Positions 1 to 5,624 of a stretch of 9,304 nt of DNA are shown here, piece by piece. Under the pieces are notes generated by a model. The model was not told where the DNA came from and did not search any database. It saw nothing but the letters and a program-made list of their open reading frames with translations. The stretch is from Clostridia bacterium (GTDB lineage: Bacteria; Bacillota; Clostridia; Christensenellales; UBA1242). The DNA lies in NCBI GenBank assembly GCA_017539765.1, contig JAFYCH010000046.1:1-9304 (forward strand). Direction: 5' to 3'. The translations under genes and the position numbers were made by a program. The stretch's first letter is position 1; each line of letters opens with the position of its first letter.

Positions 1-57
1 CTGCAGTTTTTCCATACTGCCAGCTGGTGCCCATAATTCAACTTTTAAATTTTCCAT
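1..57 (-). CDS. Peptidase U32 family protein, N-terminal fragment (cut by window edge)
   Basis: Reading the minus strand from an ATG at 57 gives 19 codons, open to the window edge, that contain V-E-L-W-A-P-A-G-S-M-E-K-L. This closely resembles the N-terminal E-L-L-A-P-A-G-x-x-E-K-L signature of U32 peptidases (the collagenase-like YhbU/YegQ/YrrO/TrhP group). In bacteria, members of this family are linked to collagen degradation or to tRNA uridine hydroxylation. The catalytic region lies outside the window, so the subfamily cannot be told. The start is chosen because the signature normally begins within the first ten residues. A second in-frame ATG at codon 15 falls inside the signature and is less likely. 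No clear Shine-Dalgarno site precedes the ATG. The gene is divergent from the lipoprotein at 179. The call rests on one short motif. Confidence 0.68.
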   Translation of the reverse strand, partial: MENLKVELWAPAGSMEKLQ

Positions 58-178
58 ACTGCATATTTTCACATATTATTGTTTTGTAGTAAATTAAAAA
101 CAGATATTTATTGTTATATTAATTCCACTATATTTTTTTTGTGTGTTTAGATTTTGTTTTTTTGAAAATAATTGAAAT
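58..178. promoter_or_regulatory. Divergent intergenic region between U32 peptidase and lipoprotein genes
   Basis: This 121-bp, very AT-rich gap separates two divergent starts, so promoters for both must lie in or near it. On the plus strand the candidates are TGTTATATT at 112-120 (TGn plus a TATATT -10 box) and AATAAT at 167-172, which is 6 nt before the ATG at 179. Neither has a good -35 hexamer at 16-18 bp. On the minus strand nothing stands out. No Shine-Dalgarno site is obvious for either gene. Confidence 0.4.
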
Positions 179-1429
179 ATGAAAAAATATGGTTATAAAA
201 ACAAATTATTTAAATTGCTGTTCATTTTGATGCTTGCTTTTGTGCCAGCAGTTTTGTTTTCTGGCTGTGCAAGAAACATTGTGGGCTATCACATAACAAG
301 TCTTCCAACAAAACTTGTCTATCAAGTTGGTGAAACACCAAATTTTGACGGCTTAAAAATTGAAAGGTTAAACAACGATGGCACACATTATAATTTGCGA
401 TATTCAAAAAACAATATTGAGCAAGTTGACACATCAACTTTTGGCAAAAAGAAGGTGAAAGTTACCATTGGCAATATGTCAGTTGCCTTTAATATTTATG
501 TGGCAAATGTGGTGGTTAATGACAGCGACAACATAAAGCAGATTTTTGAGAGTTTAAGTGATGGCGATATTGTGTACTTAAGGCAGGGTAGATATTTGCC
601 TAAAAGTGAAACAGACCAGTCGTACAAAGATGTTGTGATAAACAGGTCTGTGTCTATTGTGGGCGATGGTAAAGACAAAACAAAGTTTGGCGGCAATTTT
701 ATTATTGGTGCAAATTTTGATGGCAACGTGTTTGCAAAGATTGATAATTTTAAAAATGTAAATATTGTCAACGTTGGTTTTGAACTAAAGTATAAAACAA
801 AGGACGGCTTTGTGAATTACGAAGGCCCTTATGGAAAAACAGACACCAATGGTGCACTCAGAACTTTTGATACACAAAACATGTTTGTATCAAATTGCAG
901 TTTTGTGGGTTATGGCTATGGCATTTTGGCAGAAAATGCAAATGGTTTAACAGTTCAAAATTCAAGTTTTAGAAACATATTCAAAAATGCAATACGTGTC
1001 ACAAATGATATAAAAAACAGCACAATATTTAATAATACTATGCTTGATATTGGTAATAATGTGCTTGCCTACGAAGATGGCAGTCTATATCACATTTCAG
1101 CAATTTCCTTAAGTTTTGAAAGTGGCGGCGAAAAAGGTGTGCAAATTTGCAAAAACATTTTGTCCCGCATTGCGCTCCATAACGCCCAATCAGTTTATTA
1201 TGACGACTCTTCAAAACAGAGTGCTTTACTTGATAAAAATGACATATTCAAAATGTCATACATTACAAATTCATCAGGCATCTCACTTTTTTCTTCTGTA
1301 GAAGATGACCTTGAAATTTTTGGCGTGGTGATAAGCACAAACAACATAAACTCTACGCTAGAAAATATCTATTTTGGCGAGCGTGGACAAAACACGGTTA
1401 GTTCCAGTGGAGTGATAATTCTAGATTAG
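179..1429 (+). CDS. Surface lipoprotein with Big_3-type Ig-like domain and right-handed beta-helix
   Basis: A 416-residue protein with a lipoprotein signal peptide: positive residues at 2-12, a hydrophobic stretch at about 13-27 and a lipobox F-S-G-C with Cys30 as the predicted lipidated residue. It should therefore be anchored on the outer face of the membrane. Residues ~34-108 look like a bacterial Ig-like group 3 domain: P-x-K-L-V-Y-x-V-G-E, then D-G-L, and a closing F-G-K-K-K-V-K-V strand. From ~115 on, short repeats rich in Asn, Gly, Ile and Val (for example N-M-F-V-S-N-C-S-F and G-L-T-V-Q-N-S-S-F) indicate a right-handed parallel beta-helix (pectin-lyase fold, PbH1-like coils). No lyase or hydrolase active site is recognisable, so carbohydrate binding, adhesion or a degenerate polysaccharide enzyme are all possible. 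The ATG has no clear Shine-Dalgarno site. The stop overlaps the convergent gene at 1426 by 4 bp. Confidence 0.82.
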   Translation: MKKYGYKNKLFKLLFILMLAFVPAVLFSGCARNIVGYHITSLPTKLVYQVGETPNFDGLKIERLNNDGTHYNLRYSKNNIEQVDTSTFGKKKVKVTIGNMSVAFNIYVANVVVNDSDNIKQIFESLSDGDIVYLRQGRYLPKSETDQSYKDVVINRSVSIVGDGKDKTKFGGNFIIGANFDGNVFAKIDNFKNVNIVNVGFELKYKTKDGFVNYEGPYGKTDTNGALRTFDTQNMFVSNCSFVGYGYGILAENANGLTVQNSSFRNIFKNAIRVTNDIKNSTIFNNTMLDIGNNVLAYEDGSLYHISAISLSFESGGEKGVQICKNILSRIALHNAQSVYYDDSSKQSALLDKNDIFKMSYITNSSGISLFSSVEDDLEIFGVVISTNNINSTLENIYFGERGQNTVSSSGVIILD

Positions 1430-1563
1430 TTCTTTCCGCAAAGCAAACAGGTGCTTTTCAAAATCTTCTGACAGCTTTCACAATAATTTGACTTGCAAGT
1501 ATTGCAGGTCATTTTTTTATCTTCAATAATTTTTCCACAAGTTGTGCATATATTAAATTTCAT
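1426..1563 (-). CDS. 45-residue cysteine-rich zinc-ribbon-like protein
   Basis: On the minus strand an ATG at 1563 opens a 45-codon frame ending in TAA (1428-1426). It holds eight cysteines in four CXXC pairs: C6/C9, C20/C23, C28/C31 and C39/C42. The first pair sits in I-C-T-T-C-G-K and the last in C-L-L-C-G-K. Such knuckles typically bind Zn2+, and eight Cys ligands suit two structural zinc sites, as in double zinc ribbons or cross-braced fingers. The rest is Lys-rich with no membrane segment, so a small cytosolic protein that binds nucleic acid or protein is plausible. Coding status is supported by a good Shine-Dalgarno site (AAAGGAG, core at 1575-1571) 7 nt before the ATG and by the regular spacing of the cysteines. 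It is divergent from the Ca2+ ATPase and convergent with the lipoprotein. I do not recognise a named family; function is unknown. Confidence 0.75.
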   Translation of the reverse strand: MKFNICTTCGKIIEDKKMTCNTCKSNYCESCQKILKSTCLLCGKN

Positions 1564-1570
1564 ATTTTCT

Positions 1571-1576
1571 CTCCTT
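1571..1576 (-). promoter_or_regulatory. Shine-Dalgarno site of the small cysteine-rich gene
   Basis: Read on the minus strand this is AAGGAG, 7 nt before the ATG that ends at 1563. It is the main argument that the short frame is a translated gene. Confidence 0.75.
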
Positions 1577-1642
1577 TATTTGATGTATTTAGTTTTTACA
1601 AGTTTGTTAAAAATATAAGTTTTTAAATGAAAGTTTGCTTAA

Positions 1643-1667
1643 TATAATAGTTTAGAGTAGTGTGGAG
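1643..1667 (+). promoter_or_regulatory. -10 box and ribosome binding site of the Ca2+ ATPase gene
   Basis: A consensus TATAAT lies at 1643-1648; the -35 region is poor (TTTTTA at 1620-1625, 17-bp spacer). Transcription should begin near 1655. GGAG at 1664-1667 sits 6 nt before the ATG at 1674, which supports that start rather than the in-frame GTG at 1662, since the GTG would fall only a few bases from the predicted transcript end. Confidence 0.55.
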
Positions 1668-1673
1668 AAATTA

Positions 1674-4331
1674 ATGCAGTTTTATTCAAAAAGCAAACAA
1701 GAATGTTTAAAAGAACTTTTATCTTCAAAAACCGGTTTAAGCACAGCAGAAGCTAAGCAAAGGCAACAAGAAAACGGAAAGAACAAACTTGAAAGTGACT
1801 CAAAACAAAGTTTGGTTTCAAAATTTTTTGCACAGTTCAAAGATCTTATGGTCATCATTTTGATTGCGAGTGCTGTCATCAGTATTATCATTTCAGTTGC
1901 AAGCAAAGAATACAAAAACCTTTTTGAAGGTGGCATAATTTTGTTTATTGTTTTTCTTAATGCTACATTTGGGGTCATTCAAGAAAACAAGGCGGAAAAT
2001 GCACTTGAAACACTTAAAAAAAGAACGGAGCTATATTGCAAAGTTTTTCGTGATGGCAACGTTCAAAGCATAAAGGTGGAAGATTTGGTTTTGGGCGATG
2101 TTGTTATGCTGTCAAGTGGAAACATTGTGCCAGCCGATATTCGCCTTTTGGAAACATATAACTTTAAGGTTGATGAAAGTTCACTTACGGGTGAAAGTGT
2201 GGCGGTAGAGAAAAATGCAGACATAACTTTTGATGTTCATACGCCACTTGGCGAAAGAAAAAATATGGCATATTCAAGTTCGGTTGTCACTTATGGCAGA
2301 GCGGTGGGCGTGGTGACAAACATTGGCAAAAGCACAGAGATGGGCAAAATTGCAGTTATGATTTCAACTGGCAAAAAAGAGCAAACACCACTTCAAAAAA
2401 GTTTAAACAAAATTGGCAAGATAATCAGCATTTCGGTTATTGTTATTGCCATAATCATTTTTGCTGTAGAGATGCTTATTCCGTCATCTCCAAAAGTTCT
2501 TGAAGCATTTTTAACTGCGGTTGCACTTGCCGTTGCGGCAATTCCCGAGAGTATGCCTGCATCAATCACAATCATAATGGCACTTGGCGTGCAGAAACTT
2601 GCAAATCAAAATGCTATAATCAAAAGACTTCACGCAGTTGAAACATTGGGTAGTTGCAGTGTCATTTGCAGTGACAAAACTGGCACACTTACACAAAACA
2701 AAATGACCGTCAAAAAGATTTTTTACAACAGTGGTGTTGTAAGTTTTTCAAATGGAGACGATTTAAGTATTCATTTTAGAGAAATGATAAACTGCATGGT
2801 TTTGTGCAACAATACTGAAATTTCAAAGAACATCAAAACAGGCGAGGTAAGTTTTTTAGGTGATCCGACAGAGACAGCACTTTTTGAGTATGCGACAAAA
2901 AATGGATATAATGTTTCAAATATAATTTCAGAAAATAAGAGAATAAAGGAAATACCTTTTGACAGCAACAGAAAAGCTATGTCAACAATTAATCAGATTG
3001 GCGAATGCAGGGTTTGTTATTCAAAAGGTGCTTTTGATTTTTTGATAAAAAAATGCGATAGAATTCTTGTTAATGGAAAAGTTGAGAAACTATCTCAACA
3101 GCATTTAGATAATATTGAAAAAGTAAATAATAATATGGCACAAGAAGCACTCAGAGTTTTATGTCTTGCATATAAACCTATTGAGACAAAATATCAAAGC
3201 GAAGAAACAAATATGATTTTTCTTGGTCTTGTTGGCATGTTTGACCCACCAAGAGAAGAGGCAAAAGACGCAATCAAAAGGTGTTTTGAGGCTGGTCTTA
3301 AACCAATTATGATAACAGGTGACCATGCAGAAACCGCATTTGCTGTTGCAAAAGAAATTGGACTTGCTGTTTCAAAAGACCAAGTGATGACAGGTACAGA
3401 ACTTTCAAAACTCAGCGACCAAAAACTTTTGTCTGTTATTTCTAGATATAGTGTTTTTGCAAGGGTCAGTCCAGAACATAAGGTACGAATTGTTAATGCA
3501 TTCAAAAAACTCGGCAAGATTGTTGCAATGACTGGTGATGGTGTTAATGATGCACGAAGTTTAAAGATTGCAGATATAGGAATTGGTATGGGCAAAACGG
3601 GCACTGATGTTACAAAAGATGTTGCTGATATGATAATTGGTGACGATAATTTTGCAACCATAATTGTTGCTGTAAAAGAGGGCAGAAAAATTTATTCCAA
3701 TATTCAGCGTACAATTCAGTTTTTGCTTTCCACAAATGCGGTTGAAGTTTTTACTTTGTTTTTGACGGCAATCTTTTTGCCAAATTTCACTTTTTTGCTG
3801 CCATCTCAACTTTTGTTTATAAATTTCATAACAGACAGTTTGCCAGCAATTTCTCTCGGACTTGAACCAGAAGAAAAAGACCTTATGAAAAGGCCACCAA
3901 GAGACGCAAACACAAATATAATAAGTTTAGATATTTGGGCAAAAATACTTTATCAAGCAGCAATTCAAATTATTATTGTAATGAGCATCTATTGCTTGGG
4001 ACTTAAAATGTATGATGAAGTCGCGGCATCAACACTTGCATTTTTCTGTATTAACATAATGCAACTGCTTCACGCAGTGAACTTAAAGACAAGTCAAAGT
4101 ATATTCAAAACAAACATTTTTGCAAATGGCTTATTTAATGTTTCGTTTATAATTTCAATTGGACTTATTTGCCTTGTTGCGTTTGTACCATTTCTTTCAA
4201 ATGCGTTTGGTCTTGCTGTGCTCAATTTGCAACAATGGGCTTTGGTTTTGACATTTAGTGTTTCAATAATTCCTTGTGTGGAAATATCAAAATATATCTC
4301 AAAAAAGTTTATAAAACAAAGGATAAAATAA
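1674..4331 (+). CDS. P2A-type Ca2+-transporting P-type ATPase
   Basis: 885 residues from the ATG at 1674, the usual size for bacterial SERCA-like pumps (PacL/YloB/LMCA1 type), which export Ca2+ across the membrane using ATP. In order: cation-ATPase N-terminal domain (~1-60), M1-M2, actuator domain with T-G-E-S at 172-175, M3-M4 with P291-E-S-M-P295, phosphorylation motif C-S-D-K-T-G-T-L-T with Asp334, nucleotide-binding domain with G-D-P-T-E-T-A-L (396-403) and K451-G-A, hinge motif T620-G-D-G-V-N-D626, then M5-M10. Ca2+ site residues of SERCA match N688 and E691 (M5) and N717, T720, D721 (M6), plus E292 in M4. By alignment by eye the M8 glutamate (SERCA E908) is Met796, so only one Ca2+ (site II) may be carried, as reported for LMCA1. 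The M4 motif is P-E-S-M-P instead of the common P-E-G-L-P. Another divalent cation remains possible. No terminator is obvious after the stop. Confidence 0.93.
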   Translation: MQFYSKSKQECLKELLSSKTGLSTAEAKQRQQENGKNKLESDSKQSLVSKFFAQFKDLMVIILIASAVISIIISVASKEYKNLFEGGIILFIVFLNATFGVIQENKAENALETLKKRTELYCKVFRDGNVQSIKVEDLVLGDVVMLSSGNIVPADIRLLETYNFKVDESSLTGESVAVEKNADITFDVHTPLGERKNMAYSSSVVTYGRAVGVVTNIGKSTEMGKIAVMISTGKKEQTPLQKSLNKIGKIISISVIVIAIIIFAVEMLIPSSPKVLEAFLTAVALAVAAIPESMPASITIIMALGVQKLANQNAIIKRLHAVETLGSCSVICSDKTGTLTQNKMTVKKIFYNSGVVSFSNGDDLSIHFREMINCMVLCNNTEISKNIKTGEVSFLGDPTETALFEYATKNGYNVSNIISENKRIKEIPFDSNRKAMSTINQIGECRVCYSKGAFDFLIKKCDRILVNGKVEKLSQQHLDNIEKVNNNMAQEALRVLCLAYKPIETKYQSEETNMIFLGLVGMFDPPREEAKDAIKRCFEAGLKPIMITGDHAETAFAVAKEIGLAVSKDQVMTGTELSKLSDQKLLSVISRYSVFARVSPEHKVRIVNAFKKLGKIVAMTGDGVNDARSLKIADIGIGMGKTGTDVTKDVADMIIGDDNFATIIVAVKEGRKIYSNIQRTIQFLLSTNAVEVFTLFLTAIFLPNFTFLLPSQLLFINFITDSLPAISLGLEPEEKDLMKRPPRDANTNIISLDIWAKILYQAAIQIIIVMSIYCLGLKMYDEVAASTLAFFCINIMQLLHAVNLKTSQSIFKTNIFANGLFNVSFIISIGLICLVAFVPFLSNAFGLAVLNLQQWALVLTFSVSIIPCVEISKYISKKFIKQRIK

Positions 4332-4357
4332 AAGTAAAAAAATATTTTATATAGATA

Positions 4358-4386
4358 TGGACAATCAAAAATTATTATGTTATAAT
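4358..4386 (+). promoter_or_regulatory. Promoter of the PH-domain operon
   Basis: TGGACA at 4358-4363, a 17-bp spacer and a perfect TATAAT at 4381-4386, preceded by TGT at 4378-4380 (extended -10). This is a strong sigma-A-type promoter. It implies that the operon is transcribed independently of the upstream ATPase gene, from about 4393. AGGAG at 4396-4400 then serves the first gene. Confidence 0.8.
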
Positions 4387-4411
4387 AAACCCGTTAGGAG
4401 AAAAAATTATT

Positions 4412-4795
4412 ATGGGAAAAAGTATGTATGATAGCGAAGCAGAATTGGTTTGGAAAGACAGAACACGTCATTTTGGTTTGCCACTCAGCTTTAACAGATA
4501 TCAAATAATCAGAAGAGAAGGGGAATATGCAAAACTCGTTAATATTTCTGGCTTTTTAACTTCCAAAAGCGAAGAAGTTAATTTGTATAGAATTGACGAT
4601 TTTGATGTTTATCAATCACTTACTGACAAAATGTTTGGTGTAGGCACAATTACTGTTTATTGCAGAGACGCAAGTTGTGATAAACTTATCTTAAAAAATG
4701 TAAAAAATCCGTATAAGGTAAGAGAACTTTTAAACAAGCTTGTTTTGGAAGACAGAAAGAGAGTTGGTGTAAAGCATTCAGAAATGCAATTTTAA
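4412..4795 (+). CDS. Bacterial PH-domain (bPH_2, YdbS/YdbT-like) protein
   Basis: A 127-residue protein with no signal peptide or membrane helix, so probably cytosolic. The pattern W-K-D-R-T-R-H-F-G-L-P-L-S-F near the N-terminus, then G-F-L-T-S-K-x-E-E-V, L-Y-R-I-D-D-F, and F-G-V-G-T-I-T-V matches the bacterial pleckstrin-homology family found in YdbS/YdbT-type proteins. The whole protein is essentially this one domain (~15-115) with a short Lys/Arg-rich tail. Relatives are often fused to membrane helices; this is a stand-alone soluble version, and its ligand is unknown. The ATG is preceded by AGGAG at 4396-4400 with an 11-nt spacer, slightly long. It is the first gene of an operon: the next gene starts 21 bp after its stop and has its own ribosome binding site. 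Confidence 0.82.
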   Translation: MGKSMYDSEAELVWKDRTRHFGLPLSFNRYQIIRREGEYAKLVNISGFLTSKSEEVNLYRIDDFDVYQSLTDKMFGVGTITVYCRDASCDKLILKNVKNPYKVRELLNKLVLEDRKRVGVKHSEMQF

Positions 4796-4804
4796 TAACT
4801 TTAC

Positions 4805-4819
4805 AAGGAGCATATTGTG
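4805..4819 (+). promoter_or_regulatory. Ribosome binding site and GTG start of the unknown operon gene
   Basis: AAGGAG at 4805-4810 lies 6 nt before GTG at 4817-4819. No ATG in the same frame is nearby, so the Shine-Dalgarno position decides a non-ATG start here. Confidence 0.75.
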
Positions 4820-5527
4820 AATAAGAGCTTAAATGACGGAAATATTCATAGTTTTGATGAAGTTAAAGAACATGGTCTTGAAAAATCTGCAGCAGAATTT
4901 AGTGAAGGCTCTGATGTCTTAAAAAAAGTGCTGCTAGATTTGTGGGATATGGGACTTGAAACAAAGGCTTGTTGCAAGGGAACTATTGAAAAAGACCATA
5001 AATCTGATATTCATTTAAGATTTCCGTATATATATTTAGTTGTTAATAATGACAATTCTCAAAAAATCGTTGATTTGATAGGATATATTCTTGCTGAAAA
5101 TTCAAAGACCAGTCCAACAATTTATTTGGTAATGTATAACAATATGACATTTGGGAAATCTTTGGTTTTGGATAGATTTTTCTTCACAAACAACGGTACG
5201 AAAAAAATGTTTGAAACAATCAGTTCTGCAACTTCAAAATTAAAGAAAAATGAGTCGTTAATTGACAGCGAATTAATCAAAAATGTTAGACCAATTTTTA
5301 ATAAAATATCAAATAGTGTATCTTTAGATGCAATCCGACTTGAATTTAGAATTAAAAACAATAGAGCACAATTGTTTATTGAAGATTATGATAATAAACT
5401 ATATGGATTTAATGTTACTAAAAAAAATATGGAAAGAATTAATGATGCATTAGATGAATTCTTGTGTAATTCAGAATGTAAAGAAGGACATTTTGATAAG
5501 ATTGAAGATAAAGAATTAAAATTTTAG
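4817..5527 (+). CDS. Protein of unknown function, second gene of PH-domain operon
   Basis: 236 residues from a GTG start with a strong ribosome binding site. I do not recognise a named family. The N-terminal third has D-L-W-D-M-G-L-E-T-K-A-C-C-K-G (Cys52, Cys53) followed by a beta-rich stretch, P-Y-I-Y-L-V-V. This recalls uncharacterised Firmicutes proteins with an L-W-x-x-G-I-x-T-x-A-C-C-x-G-H motif, but the His is not in the usual place here; that link is from memory and weak. The middle (~130-165) is Lys/Ser-rich and probably helical. The C-terminus carries C217-x3-C221 and His225, so the protein has two clusters of possible metal ligands. It has no signal peptide or membrane helix. It is cotranscribed with the PH-domain gene 21 bp upstream and followed by a strong terminator. 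The 3' half looks more AT-rich than its neighbours. Confidence 0.8.
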   Translation: MNKSLNDGNIHSFDEVKEHGLEKSAAEFSEGSDVLKKVLLDLWDMGLETKACCKGTIEKDHKSDIHLRFPYIYLVVNNDNSQKIVDLIGYILAENSKTSPTIYLVMYNNMTFGKSLVLDRFFFTNNGTKKMFETISSATSKLKKNESLIDSELIKNVRPIFNKISNSVSLDAIRLEFRIKNNRAQLFIEDYDNKLYGFNVTKKNMERINDALDEFLCNSECKEGHFDKIEDKELKF

Positions 5528-5534
5528 AAAAAGA

Positions 5535-5566
5535 GCATTTATAACAAAAGTTATAAGTGCTTTTTT
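5535..5566 (+). terminator. Intrinsic terminator of the PH-domain operon
   Basis: An 11-bp stem (GCATTTATAAC at 5535-5545 with GTTATAAGTGC at 5550-5560, one T-G wobble), an AAAA loop and six Ts at 5561-5566. It closes the two-gene operon 7 nt after the stop codon. Confidence 0.9.
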
Positions 5567-5590
5567 GTTATCAATTTTGCAAGTTTTATT

Positions 5591-5618
5591 TTGATATTTT
5601 TTATTTTGTTGTTATAAT
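5591..5618 (+). promoter_or_regulatory. rmuC promoter, placed for a leaderless transcript
   Basis: TTGATA at 5591-5596, a 16-bp spacer and perfect TATAAT at 5613-5618, with TGT at 5610-5612 as an extended -10. Only 6 nt separate the -10 box from the ATG at 5625, so transcription should begin at or within a base or two of the start codon. There is no Shine-Dalgarno site in between. Confidence 0.8.
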
Positions 5619-5624
5619 ATAAAT

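Noticed and set aside
8..62. Direct repeat TTTTCCATACTGC at 8-20 and 50-62, in frame in the U32 gene, each copy covering an ATG
   Set aside because: Only 13 bp, two copies, AT-rich coding sequence. The second ATG lies inside the family signature, so it is probably chance and not a dual start or a regulatory repeat.
1241..1260. Inverted repeat ATGACAT/ATGTCAT inside the lipoprotein gene
   Set aside because: Lies within a coding frame, only 7 bp arms, no T-tract; expected by chance in sequence of this composition.
1116..1301. Plus-strand 61-codon frame overlapping the lipoprotein gene
   Set aside because: Shadow frame within the beta-helix coding sequence with no Shine-Dalgarno site.
1662..1673. 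In-frame GTG at 1662 as start of the Ca2+ ATPase (889 residues)
   Set aside because: It would be a few bases from the predicted transcription start and has no Shine-Dalgarno site. GGAG at 1664-1667 is well placed for the ATG at 1674.
3194..3661. Long minus-strand open frame (155 codons) inside the ATPase gene
   Set aside because: It is the antisense of highly conserved ATPase motifs, has no ribosome binding site and no family resemblance.
4332..4357. Possible terminator after the ATPase gene (AT-rich imperfect palindrome)
   Set aside because: Only A/T pairs, no G/C-containing stem and no T-tract after it; not convincing as an intrinsic terminator.
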